The notes: generated from the letters alone by a model not told the origin. A stretch of 42,270 nt of DNA from Candidatus Lambdaproteobacteria bacterium RIFOXYD2_FULL_50_16 (GCA_001783695.1 MFNE01000009.1:4802-47071), one strand, 5' to 3'; positions 1 through 9,152 are shown, counted from the stretch's first letter. A program made the numbers and translations.

Positions 1-232
1 GCTAATAAGTCCATATAATTTTTATCTACAACGGTCATTGGGGGCTCCGTGATGAGACCTAAATGAGGTTTTCAAAATGTGGGCCAAAATGTCCACAAAT
101 CCGAAACAAGCTAGCCTCTGGTCGCTCAAGTTGTCAACTAATGGGTTGGTTAAACGAGGACCATAGACGAAGCTACTACGAATTTCAATCTTAGGCCAAG
201 TAAAATATGTATATTTTGCCGGTTTTTACCCC

Positions 233-1349
233 TTAATCCCGCTTTTGGGCGGCCATGAGATTTAGGGTGGCTTCGATGAAGTCGTCTAGGTGACCGTCTA
301 GGACCTTTTGGGACTGGCTGGTCTCGAAGTCGGTGCGGTGGTCTTTGACCATTTGGTAAGGGTGGAGCACATAGCTCCTGACCTGACTGCCCCACTCGAT
401 CTTGGCTTTTTCGGCGTGGTCTTTTTCGGCCTCTTCCCGGCGTTTTTGTTCTTCTTGCTCAAACATCATGGCCTTCAGCAGTTTCATCGCGGTGGACTTG
501 TTTTTGTGCTGGCTGCGTTCGTTTTGGCACTGGGCGACTAGGCCAGTGGGAATATGGGTGATGCGAACGGCGGAATCGGTGGTGTTGACGTGCTGACCGC
601 CGGAACCAGAGCTACGGTAGGTGTCGATACGGAGGTCCGACTCTTTGATATCAATGTCGATTTCTTCGTTTAAATCGGGCATGACCCCCACCGAGGCAAA
701 GCTTGTATGGCGCCGTTTGTTGGCGTCGAAGGGGGAGATACGCACCAAGCGGTGCACCCCCACTTCGGCCTTGAGTTTTCCATAGGCGAATTCACTTTCA
801 ATGCAGAGGGTCGCCGACTTGATCCCGGCCTCTTCGCCTGGTTGGATATCAAGCAAAACTACCTTAGCCCCTTGATCCTCACCCCACCGGCGGTACATCC
901 GCATCAACATACCCGCCCAGTCCATCGATTCGGTACCTCCCGCCCCCGAATTGATAGTGACAATCGCCCCCGCATGGTCGCGAGGGCCCGAAAGCAAATG
1001 GGCTAACTCAAATTCTTTCAGCGCTTTCTCCGCCTCGTCTAAGGCCCCATCGGCCTCCAGGAGGAGTTCGGCATCTTCTTCTTGTTCGAGTAGTTCCATC
1101 ACACTTAAGGCGTCAGCCAAAAAACGCTCGATCCGCTCGAAGCGCCCTAGTTCCTCTTTGAGGCTGGCAATCTCCTTGAGTACCGCTGCCTGGGCCGCTT
1201 GCGGCTCAGACCAAAAACGGTCTTGGGCGGTTTTGTATTCGAGTTCTTCTAAGCGGGCCCTTTTTTTGTCCCAGTCAAAGGTAGCCTTGGAGAGTCTCCG
1301 CCCGGTCTTGGACGGATACGATACGGGCCTGGGTTTTATCTACGCTCAT
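233..1349 (-). CDS. prfB: Peptide chain release factor 2, expressed through +1 programmed frameshifting (zero-frame 1349..1275, shifted frame 1276..233)
   Basis: ORF 233..1120 has GGQ motif (GSGGQHVNTTDSAVRITHIPTG), the RF2 SPF tripeptide (VRISPFDANKRRHTSF) and SGAGGTESMDWA. Upstream minus-strand reading ATG AGC GTA GAT ... CAA GGC TAC CTT TGA C gives MSVDKTQARIVSVQDRAETLQGYL*, then +1 frame DWDKKRARLEELEYKTAQDRFWSEPQAAQA... runs uninterrupted into the annotated ORF. Confidence 0.96.
1274..1280 (-). promoter_or_regulatory. RF2 programmed +1 frameshift heptamer CTTTGAC (in-frame UGA as codon 25)
   Basis: Plus strand gtcaaag at 1274-1280; TGA at 1277..1275 is in frame with ATG at 1349..1347 (72 nt = 24 codons); preceded by weak SD-like AAGG. 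Confidence 0.93.
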
Positions 1350-2563
1350 AAGGATTTGATAGTATCTCGCACCGCTTGACCGATCAGTTTTAGGCCTTGA
1401 GTGGTTTCTTCTTCGCTGATTAAAAGGCTAGGGGCCAACCGGATCACGTTAGGCCCAGCCACTAATATCAACAAACCCAAACCTAAGGCCGTCTGCACAA
1501 ATAGTTTGGCTTTGTCTTGGTACGGGGGGGAAAGCTCGCTGCCAATCAACAATCCTCGAGCCCGCACTTCTCCAAAGACCCCGGTTTCGGCGGCAATTTT
1601 TTGGAGGCCCGCCAAAAACTGGGCGCTCCGCTTATTGACGTTGGCCAGGGTTTGAGGTTTAGAGATAATCTCTAGGGTGGCTTTGGCGGCCACAGCGGCT
1701 AAAGGGTTACCGCCAAAGGTGCTGCCGTGAACGCCCGGCTGGAAAACCTGGGCGATTTTGGTGCTGGTCAACATGGCACCAATAGGAAAGCCCGAACCCA
1801 AGGCCTTGGCCGCAGTCAAGACATCGGGCATGACCCCTAATTGTTGGTAGCCAAACAGGCTTCCCGTCCGGCCTACGCCTGACTGGACCTCATCAAAAAT
1901 CAACAAGGCTTGGTGCTGGTCGCAAAGGGCCCGCACCGCCTGGGCAAATTCAGGGGTGGCAGGCAAAACCCCGCCCTCGCCTTGGACGGGCTCCATAATC
2001 ACAGCGCAGCACTGGTCTGAAATCAGCCGTTTAAGGTCGTCTGCATCGTTGTAAATCCCATAAATCATCTTGGGTGGCAACGGGCCAAAACCGGTGCGGT
2101 AGGCCTCTTGGCCTCCGGCGGTAACCGAAAATAGGGTCCGACCGTGGAAACTTTTGTGAAAGGATATAATCTCGTTTTTGTCCGGGCCAAAATGGTCGTG
2201 GGCGTATCGCCGGACCAACTTGAGGGCGGCCTCCACTGCTTCAGAGCCCGAGTTGGCAAAAAAAGCACGTTCAAAGCCGGTCAAGCTGGTGAAAAGCTCG
2301 GCCAGTTCGACCACGGGCAGGTTGGCGTAATAATTAGAGACGTGCCAAACCTTATCCAGTTGGGCTTTTAAAGCCGCCGCAACCTCGGGAGGGCAATGAC
2401 CCAATCCAGTGACCGCAATACCGCCGGTGAGGTCTAGGTATTTTTTTCCTTCTACATCTTCAAGCCAAACCCCTTGGCCCTTGATCGGCATAAACCGGGC
2501 TGGGGCATAATTGGGGACCATAACCTTTTTGTATCTGGCTAAGATAGCGTCTGTTTTTTCCAT
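1346..2563 (-). CDS. argD: Acetylornithine / succinyldiaminopimelate-type aminotransferase (class III PLP)
   Basis: NSGSEAVEAALKLVRRYA, FHGRTLFSVTAGG, IMEPVQGEGGV, LIFDEVQSGVGRTG, TAAKALGSGFPIGAM; stop overlaps the prfB ATG (ATGA). Confidence 0.93.
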   Translation of the reverse strand: MEKTDAILARYKKVMVPNYAPARFMPIKGQGVWLEDVEGKKYLDLTGGIAVTGLGHCPPEVAAALKAQLDKVWHVSNYYANLPVVELAELFTSLTGFERAFFANSGSEAVEAALKLVRRYAHDHFGPDKNEIISFHKSFHGRTLFSVTAGGQEAYRTGFGPLPPKMIYGIYNDADDLKRLISDQCCAVIMEPVQGEGGVLPATPEFAQAVRALCDQHQALLIFDEVQSGVGRTGSLFGYQQLGVMPDVLTAAKALGSGFPIGAMLTSTKIAQVFQPGVHGSTFGGNPLAAVAAKATLEIISKPQTLANVNKRSAQFLAGLQKIAAETGVFGEVRARGLLIGSELSPPYQDKAKLFVQTALGLGLLILVAGPNVIRLAPSLLISEEETTQGLKLIGQAVRDTIKSL

Positions 2564-2564
2564 G

Positions 2565-3353
2565 TTACTTTCTTTTAATCACAAGCCCTTTGGGGTGGCG
2601 GAGGTCAACATAGGCGAGACGGTTTTCTCGCTGGTGTAGATCGGCGCTGGCCCGGTGTAGTCGTTCTAATTTTTCTTCAAACTGCCCTAACCCAAAGCGG
2701 AATTCGAGGCCGCTGGGAAGGGTGATTAATTTTAGGTTCAAAGGATCAGTGAGCACAATCTCGCTAACTGCGGACAGGGGGATCACCGGGTCGTTTTCAA
2801 GGAGCTTCATCAACTTAAGCGCCCGCTCTACTGCGGCTGAATCCAACCGGTCGCCCTCTTTGGCCTCTTCTAATCCTGGGTCGGTCAAGACCGGAAGTTC
2901 CCAGAAACGCTGCTTGTCGGGCAAGGACAAAAGTACGAGATTTTCGTCCATTAAAAACAGTTGGTCTCGGGTTTTGACATAAACCATGGGGGTGCGCTCG
3001 ACCACCTCGATCATCAGCCCCAAGCTACTGGTTTTTTTTACTTTTGCTTGAGCAACCCAAGGCTCTTTAAGCAACTGTTCGGTTAAAACATAAGGATCAA
3101 GCCCCCACCAGCCAATCGGCTCCTTGCCCAGTGCCAACCGGGAAACCAGGGCCTGGGCCGAAAGAATCTGATTGCCCGAAACCTGCACCTCCCGCAAATC
3201 GCCTGCCAAATAAAAAGGCATCCAGCCCCAACTAGCAATAAACAGGACCATCGTAGCCAAGGTCAGCGCCGTCCGGCCCAAACCCGGCAACATGGGCACC
3301 TTGGGCGGGGCGGACCTTTGCCGGCCAAAGTCCTGGGCAGCGAAGTCCTTCAT
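2565..3353 (-). CDS. ftsQ: FtsQ/DivIB-like cell division protein (POTRA + FtsQ domain)
   Basis: Single N-terminal TM followed by LREVQVSGNQILSAQALVSRLALG...LTEQLLKEPWVAQAKVKKTSSLGLMIEVVERTPMVYV. MKDFAAQ at 3353 is the more likely start because the track start at 3425 overlaps the upstream gene. Confidence 0.78.
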   Translation of the reverse strand: MKDFAAQDFGRQRSAPPKVPMLPGLGRTALTLATMVLFIASWGWMPFYLAGDLREVQVSGNQILSAQALVSRLALGKEPIGWWGLDPYVLTEQLLKEPWVAQAKVKKTSSLGLMIEVVERTPMVYVKTRDQLFLMDENLVLLSLPDKQRFWELPVLTDPGLEEAKEGDRLDSAAVERALKLMKLLENDPVIPLSAVSEIVLTDPLNLKLITLPSGLEFRFGLGQFEEKLERLHRASADLHQRENRLAYVDLRHPKGLVIKRK

Positions 3354-3357
3354 GGGG

Positions 3358-3783
3358 TCAGTTAAAGAGGATCTTACGGAGGTCGCGGAAATAGATCTCA
3401 AACTTGCCAAAACTGGTCTCGCCAAACAACTTCGAATTCCCCTTTACGGTCAAGTCGATGGTCTCACCTGATTTAAGGGTCACCTTAGCGGCTATCGAGC
3501 CTGGAGGGGCAGCGTTTTCAGGGAGAACCTCCACCTGATTCAGCTTCTCAAAACTAATCGTGGTCAAAGCTTCGCCCCTTTTCCCTTGCAAATACACCTT
3601 GCCGTCCCAGCTAACCCGCTTGGCAGTGGTCTGGACTGCTTGTGCGTCCACCACAATCACTGAATAGTTGATTTCAGGCAGCGGAATCTCTCGGTCGCCA
3701 GAACTGGAATTGTCGCCCAAGGCAAACAGGGGAGCGGCCCAGAGGGTTAGAAAAAGCAAAAAGGGAGTAAATTTGAAGCCCAT
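3358..3783 (-). CDS. Secreted protein of unknown function
   Basis: Signal peptide MGFKFTPFLLFLTLWAAPLFALG; beta-rich mature part; co-directional with ftsQ-like gene. Confidence 0.65.
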   Translation of the reverse strand: MGFKFTPFLLFLTLWAAPLFALGDNSSSGDREIPLPEINYSVIVVDAQAVQTTAKRVSWDGKVYLQGKRGEALTTISFEKLNQVEVLPENAAPPGSIAAKVTLKSGETIDLTVKGNSKLFGETSFGKFEIYFRDLRKILFN

Positions 3784-3835
3784 AGGTTGCCCTTAGTTTA
3801 AGAGTGGCCCAGTCTAACCGGGCTTGGGGGTGGTG

Positions 3836-6109
3836 TCAATCTTGGCCCAAGACCAAGTATTGCCGAACCGCTTTTAAGGTGGCGTCTTCGCAGTCTTTAA
3901 GCGCGGCTAAAGAAAGGTGAAGGCCAGGGTCCTGGGTTCGGGCTTGGGTCTCGATGTGTATGGCCCAATGTCCCGCCCGCTTTACGCCGATATTAACACA
4001 AGAACCTTTGAGTTTGTGGGCCGTTTGGCTGATCAAGTCAAAACGTCCGGTTTTAAGGTGGGTTTCCATCGCTTGCCTGGCTTCGACAAACTCTTGGCAA
4101 AAAAAGCCCCCTAGTTCGGTTAAAAGGGTGTGTGCATAATTGGCTTTTAGACCTTGGATGTAATTTTGATCGAGTATAGGCAAAATATGTGGGTCGATGG
4201 GTGCTGCGGTCTTTGGGGCTTCGCCTGCTCCCATAAAAGGCTGCCCAGGAATTCCTTTCCAATACCGCCCCCACTTTTCAATCATCTTGCCCAGGTGTTC
4301 AATCTCCACGGGTTTAGGCAAAAAGTCGTCCATCCCGGCCTCTAAACATTGGGCCCGGTCCTCGGTGTTGGCGTTGGCGGTCATCGCCACAATCAGGGGG
4401 CGGTGGTCGGTGGGCCAAGATTCTTTAATAATCCGGGTGGTTTCTAGGCCGTCCATCTCGGGCATTTGCACATCCATTAAAATGAGGTCAAAATCCTCCT
4501 TTTCTAAGGCGACCATCAATTCAACCCCGTTGACCACGTGGGCGGCGGTGTAACCAAAGAGTTCGAGATTGGCCAAAGCAATCTTAAGGTTGATTTTGTT
4601 GTCTTCTGCGACCAAAATTTTAAAGGGATAAATTTTTGCCAGATTGGGGTACTTTGCCTGTTGTTCAGTCATTTCAGGTAAAGAGGTTTGCCCGGAACTC
4701 AACCTAGAAATAGCCTCAAGCCATTGCCGATTGTGTACTGGCTTAGCCATTTGCACTTCAGGCATAGAAGGATGAACCCGCAAGGTTAACTTTTGCCCTA
4801 CATGGGTCATCATTAAGCAGGGCAAAGGGGTGCTAGCTTGCAGAACCCGAATTCGCTTTAGCAGTTCCGTGCCCTCAACCAAAGGCATCATTCGGTCTAT
4901 CACCGCAAGGTCGAAGGGAGGCCCGGCCTGAACCGCTTCCATGGCGACCAGCGGGCTTTGGCAGGCGGTTACCTGCATCTGGTGGGATTCCGCCAAATCA
5001 GTAAGCTTAGCTAATTGGCTTTGGTTGTCTTCGACCAATAACAGGCGCTTGCCTCGCAAGGCAGCAAAACTTGGGGGTGCTGGGGTAGGTTGATCTGGGG
5101 CTTGCAGGGGTAGGGTAAAGAGAAAGGTTGAACCTTCTCTGGGGACCGACTGTACCTCGATTTTTCCGCCAAAAAGCTCGACCAGTTTTTGACAAATCGA
5201 AAGCCCGAGGCCTGTGCCGCCATACAGCCTAGAGGTATTTCGGTCCGCTTGGGTAAAGGCGGTAAAGAGTTTGCTTAGCTGGCTTGGTTCAATGCCAATT
5301 CCTGAATCCTTGACACAAAACAACAAGGCTTCTTCTTCGCCAGTTCCTTGGCAGGTGACCTCCACCTCGACCTGTCCCTTTTCGGTGAACTTGATTGCGT
5401 TGTTAACTAAATTGACCAGTACTTGAGCCAGCCTAGTTGGGTCTGCCATAAAGGATTGCGGGGCCTTTTGGGTGCGGTAAACCAGTTCTAAATTTTTTTC
5501 AGCTGCCGGGACTGCGACGAGATCAAAAACCCCTTCAATCAAGGAGTCTAACTCGATGGGCTGAATCTCCAGTTCCAAACGTCCTGATTCGATTTTGGAG
5601 AAGTCCAAAATGTCGTTGATTACCACCATCAAAATCTTCCCCGAAGAAATGATGGTCTCAATGTAGTCCTGCTGGGATTCGTTTAAGTAGCCGTTTTTTA
5701 ACAGGTTTGCACTGCCGATCACCCCGTTTAAAGGGGTGCGTAGTTCGTGGCTCATGCTGGCGAAAAAGCGGGCTTTATCGTCGAGCGCCTTTTCTGCCAC
5801 TTCCTTAGCGTGGGTGAGTCGGACCTGGGATTCTCTAAGCTTTATCTCCATCTCCCGCCGCCGGGCTAACTCCTTTTGCAGCCCAGATTGAGCTTCCCTG
5901 AGTTCGGCTTGGTCCCGGTCGTTGATGTTGACCACCTTGGCAAACTGGTTGTAGAGCTTTTTGTAGGCATCTAATAGGGCTAAATAATCCTTGGCCAAGG
6001 GACTAGGGTCCCCAACTAGGGAGTTGGCAACCTTTTCTCCCTGCTGGAGCCGACGGTATTCCTGGCCAAATAGGATTGAATCTTCGGGGTTTGCCATTTT
6101 TGGTGACAT
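3836..6109 (-). CDS. Hybrid sensor histidine kinase (HisKA-HATPase-REC-REC-Hpt), no obvious TM or sensor domain
   Basis: SMSHELRTPLNGVIG (H-box), VNNAIKF / DSGIGI / GGTGLGLSI, REC LILMDVQMPEMDG, Hpt TAHKLKGSCVNIG. Confidence 0.93.
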   Translation of the reverse strand: MSPKMANPEDSILFGQEYRRLQQGEKVANSLVGDPSPLAKDYLALLDAYKKLYNQFAKVVNINDRDQAELREAQSGLQKELARRREMEIKLRESQVRLTHAKEVAEKALDDKARFFASMSHELRTPLNGVIGSANLLKNGYLNESQQDYIETIISSGKILMVVINDILDFSKIESGRLELEIQPIELDSLIEGVFDLVAVPAAEKNLELVYRTQKAPQSFMADPTRLAQVLVNLVNNAIKFTEKGQVEVEVTCQGTGEEEALLFCVKDSGIGIEPSQLSKLFTAFTQADRNTSRLYGGTGLGLSICQKLVELFGGKIEVQSVPREGSTFLFTLPLQAPDQPTPAPPSFAALRGKRLLLVEDNQSQLAKLTDLAESHQMQVTACQSPLVAMEAVQAGPPFDLAVIDRMMPLVEGTELLKRIRVLQASTPLPCLMMTHVGQKLTLRVHPSMPEVQMAKPVHNRQWLEAISRLSSGQTSLPEMTEQQAKYPNLAKIYPFKILVAEDNKINLKIALANLELFGYTAAHVVNGVELMVALEKEDFDLILMDVQMPEMDGLETTRIIKESWPTDHRPLIVAMTANANTEDRAQCLEAGMDDFLPKPVEIEHLGKMIEKWGRYWKGIPGQPFMGAGEAPKTAAPIDPHILPILDQNYIQGLKANYAHTLLTELGGFFCQEFVEARQAMETHLKTGRFDLISQTAHKLKGSCVNIGVKRAGHWAIHIETQARTQDPGLHLSLAALKDCEDATLKAVRQYLVLGQD

Positions 6110-6169
6110 TGAGTTTGGTTACCAGTTTAAAGCTTAAAGAATAAAAAAAATACCCCTTTTGCGAGGAAA

Positions 6170-6811
6170 TTGAAACGAATTGATCTAAATCAGGCCTGGG
6201 GGCAGGGGATTTTATACGGAATCACGGACGCCCACTTATTCGGCGGGAGTTGCGCAGAGGCCGCTAAAGCCTTGGTGTTAGCTGGGGTTTCTTGGGTTCA
6301 GTACCGGGCTAAGGGGCTAGATTTGGCCACCCAACGAGCCGAGCTAAAAGACTTGATCCCTTGGGTTAGGGCTCAAGGGGCCTATCTATTAGTGAATGAT
6401 TCGGTAGAGCTGGCCCAAGAATTGGGGGCGGATGGGGTGCATTTGGGTCAGGGGGACATGGAACCCCAAAAGGCGCGGGCCCTCTTGGGGCCTTACGCGA
6501 TCCTGGGTTGGTCCACCCACAACCTAGCCCAAGTCCAAAGTGCTCAAGGGATGGACCTGGATTATCTGGGAGTAGGCCCGGCCTTTCCTACTCAAACCAA
6601 ACCAGCAGAGCCAGTCGTTGGATTGGATTTTTTAGGGCAAGCTAGTTTGTACTCAAGCTTGCCCTTGGTGGCCATTGGTGGGATCGACTTAAGTCGGATA
6701 AAGGCCGTTCAAAAGACCGGGGTCCGTTCAGTTGCAATGATTCAGGGGCTTTTTGAGGCCCCCGATTTGAGGGCCCGAGTTCAAAGGATTAAAGAGCGTT
6801 TAGCCCGTTAA
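6170..6811 (+). CDS. thiE: Thiamine-phosphate synthase
   Basis: YGITDAHLF, WVQYRAKG, LLVNDSVELAQELGADGVHLGQGDM, GVGPAFPTQTK, LPLVAIGGI; TTG start with upstream GAGGAAA. Confidence 0.92.
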   Translation: MKRIDLNQAWGQGILYGITDAHLFGGSCAEAAKALVLAGVSWVQYRAKGLDLATQRAELKDLIPWVRAQGAYLLVNDSVELAQELGADGVHLGQGDMEPQKARALLGPYAILGWSTHNLAQVQSAQGMDLDYLGVGPAFPTQTKPAEPVVGLDFLGQASLYSSLPLVAIGGIDLSRIKAVQKTGVRSVAMIQGLFEAPDLRARVQRIKERLAR

Positions 6812-7761
6812 CCTTGGGGAAAGCGGGTTTTCTCAAAGGGGCGTGGGCGGGCCTTGACCTGCTGGCGGACCTCTTCGATTAAGCCGTTGATCTGTACAGA
6901 ATGGTAACCTAAGGTGACTCCCGGTTCGCCCGATAACATTGGCTTGCCGTTAAGCTCCAAGGTAATTAGATTTTTTAGTTCGTTGCTCATGGGCAGAACC
7001 TCGCCCTTTTCTAAGCTTTTTTCCAACTGCGCCCGAGAAATAAACAACTCACCTAAAATCGCGGTCGCTTTATAATCAGCTTCTTGCTCAATGATCCGCT
7101 CTAAAGGTTCCTTTGGGGTAGGCACCCGGCCCGGTTCGCCAGTTAGTAGGGCCTTTTTGCCATAGCGCTTTAAAATGGGGTCTAGTTGATAGGCAGAAAA
7201 ACAGAATTCTAGGTGGCTTTTAAACCCTTTATATTCAACCGCGACCTGGACACTAACGCAAGATTCGCCCGGTTCCATGATTTTAGCCTTGATCCGGTGG
7301 CTGACCAATTTCTTCACCTTAACTTGGCTGGGCAAGATCCGGTTCCAGCAGCGGTTAAAAATTTCAACAATCTCTTGAACCCCGGTTTCGAGTCGAGGAT
7401 AGTTTTCTAAGGTGACTGCAAAGTCTTTGGGTAACTTGGCCCGCCCTTGTTCCACCAGTTCCTTGCGAGCCAAAATCAAGTTGGATAAGGGGTTTTCTAA
7501 GATCAAAAGACATTCCCCGCCCAAGACCGACATTTCGACCACAAAAATCGGGGTCGGTTGAGGAATCTTGGCCAAATAGGGCTCAAATTTTCCGGCCGGA
7601 CTTAGCTTAGACGAGAAGTGGCAGCTTATGGTGAACTGGTCAAAAAAATAGGATTCCAGTTCGCTTAAAAAATGCCGGGTAACCACTTCTAGGGTTGTAA
7701 AATAACCGGACCTTACCTGTTCGCCTCGGGTTAAATCGTAGGGCCTGACAACAGCGTTCAT
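6808..7761 (-). CDS. fliM: Flagellar motor switch protein FliM-like, divergent
   Basis: FliM middle-domain-like LETGVQEIVEIFNRCWNRI and VSVQVAVEYKGFKSHLEFCFSAYQLDPIL, C-terminal SpoA-like ELKNLITLELNGKPMLSGEPGVTLGYHSVQI; adjacent to fliN-like gene. Confidence 0.8.
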   Translation of the reverse strand: MNAVVRPYDLTRGEQVRSGYFTTLEVVTRHFLSELESYFFDQFTISCHFSSKLSPAGKFEPYLAKIPQPTPIFVVEMSVLGGECLLILENPLSNLILARKELVEQGRAKLPKDFAVTLENYPRLETGVQEIVEIFNRCWNRILPSQVKVKKLVSHRIKAKIMEPGESCVSVQVAVEYKGFKSHLEFCFSAYQLDPILKRYGKKALLTGEPGRVPTPKEPLERIIEQEADYKATAILGELFISRAQLEKSLEKGEVLPMSNELKNLITLELNGKPMLSGEPGVTLGYHSVQINGLIEEVRQQVKARPRPFEKTRFPQG

Positions 7762-7768
7762 GGTTCTC

Positions 7769-9037
7769 CTAATAGTCGATGCGGGTGACCCGAACGCCCA
7801 ATTGATCCTCGTTTATCTGCACCACTTCGCCCTTGGCAATCACTTGGTCACCCAAGCAAATATCCACCGGGTCCCCGATTTTGCGATTGAGTTCGATCAC
7901 CGAACCATAATCCAGCCGGGTTAAATCCTCACCAGAGAGATTGGCGCTACCAATCTGCACGGTCAGTTGGTGTGGGATCTTATAAAGCAGGTTTTTGCCG
8001 ACTAAAGCCTGCTCCGTCATCTTCGGCTCGCTAGCCGGGGGGCGGACTACCGGGGACTTGGGCAGTTCAGGGCCCAGGTCAACCTTCATCATCTCGGCCG
8101 GGCTGGCGGTTTGGTCGATATCGAAGTCTTCGGGCTCACCAAAGACATCGTCGTTCTCTTCCGCCTCTTCGATAATCTCGGTTAAACCAGGACCCATGTC
8201 TTCTTCGAGGTCGTCTAAACCGGGTTCGTCAAGATCAGGCATCGAAAAGTCGTCCTCTTCTGAAATCGAATCCTCTTCACCCATAAGAGGTTCTTCGAGA
8301 TCATCAAAACTGGCCTCTTCGGGTGCCATGTCAAAATCTTCGGGCATTGATAGTTCCTCTTCCGGCTCTTCGGCATCGGGCATTTCTAAGTCATCTTCGA
8401 GGCTTTCCTCTATCAACTCGTCGTCCTCTTGCACTAAATCGTCTGGCAAATCGGTTTCTAATTCTTCTTCTAACAGGTCCTCGTCGTGTGCCTCTAGGTC
8501 GAGGTCGTCCGAGAGATCTACGGCGGCGTCCTCTGGGAGACTCGGGGGCTCGTCAAAGGGCTCTGCGTCTTCTTCGGTCGCGGCCAGATCGTCTGCCAGT
8601 CCGGCGTCCATTTCGTCGGCCTCAAGGTCGCCACCCATGTCCAAATCTTCTTCAGGCTCAACCACTTCCATTGATTCGTCTAAAACCAATTCCTCTGAAA
8701 GACTGGCCAATTCGGCGTCTAGCTCGTCGTCTGAATCAATTTCTTTGATTTGATCCACCGTTTCGGGCAAATCGGCCTCATCCAGGCCCAGTTCGTCTTC
8801 TAGGCCACTCATGTCCACTGCGGGCAGGTCGTCTCCCATGTCTAGGTCGTCGCCGCCTAGGTCCAGGTTATCTGCGGAATCGTCTAGGTCGCCACTTAGG
8901 TCCTCTTCTCCTAGGTCCGCGTCCATGTCTAGGTCCCCACCTAGGTCGAGGTCGCCATCTAGATCGAGATCCCCGGCCTCGCCGAGGTCATCCATGTCCA
9001 TATCTAGGTCTAGATCGAGTTCGTCAGTTTTTGCCAT
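7769..9037 (-). CDS. fliN: FliN-like motor switch protein with a very long Asp/Glu-rich N-terminal region
   Basis: C-terminal SpoA/FliN: LLYKIPHQLTVQIGSANLSGEDLTRLDYGSVIELNRKIGDPVDICLGDQVIAKGEVVQINEDQLGVRVTRI; N-terminus is low-complexity DLDLDMDMDDLGEAGDLDLDGDLDLGGDLDMD... Confidence 0.86.
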   Translation of the reverse strand: MAKTDELDLDLDMDMDDLGEAGDLDLDGDLDLGGDLDMDADLGEEDLSGDLDDSADNLDLGGDDLDMGDDLPAVDMSGLEDELGLDEADLPETVDQIKEIDSDDELDAELASLSEELVLDESMEVVEPEEDLDMGGDLEADEMDAGLADDLAATEEDAEPFDEPPSLPEDAAVDLSDDLDLEAHDEDLLEEELETDLPDDLVQEDDELIEESLEDDLEMPDAEEPEEELSMPEDFDMAPEEASFDDLEEPLMGEEDSISEEDDFSMPDLDEPGLDDLEEDMGPGLTEIIEEAEENDDVFGEPEDFDIDQTASPAEMMKVDLGPELPKSPVVRPPASEPKMTEQALVGKNLLYKIPHQLTVQIGSANLSGEDLTRLDYGSVIELNRKIGDPVDICLGDQVIAKGEVVQINEDQLGVRVTRIDY

Positions 9038-9114
9038 GGTCTTACCGTAGGTTTGCTTTTCTGTTTACGAATTTGCTTGCCCTTGTGAGGCAGTCTTTCC
9101 AAAATCAGGTACTC

Positions 9115-9134
9115 AGTCGAAACTAATTTCGACT
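9115..9134. repeat. Perfect 8-bp inverted repeat AGTCGAAA-CTAA-TTTCGACT
   Basis: Read directly; lies in the divergent fliN/rsmG intergenic region just upstream of rsmG. Confidence 0.85.
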
Positions 9135-9152
9135 CTTGGCTTGGCCTCGTTT

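Noticed and set aside
3917-4553. Several overlapping plus-strand ORFs opposite the hybrid kinase
   Set aside because: Fully antisense to a clear kinase CDS; no recognisable products.
6110-6169. Possible TPP riboswitch before thiE
   Set aside because: The gap is only 60 nt and has no CTGAGA/ACCTGA-type thi-box motif.
7995-9050. Long plus-strand ORFs (7995..8753, 8323..8748, 8811..9050) with Ser/Arg-rich products
   Set aside because: They are antisense shadows of the Asp/Glu-rich fliN repeat region (GAY/GAR codons read in reverse give S/R runs); no independent domain or RBS evidence.
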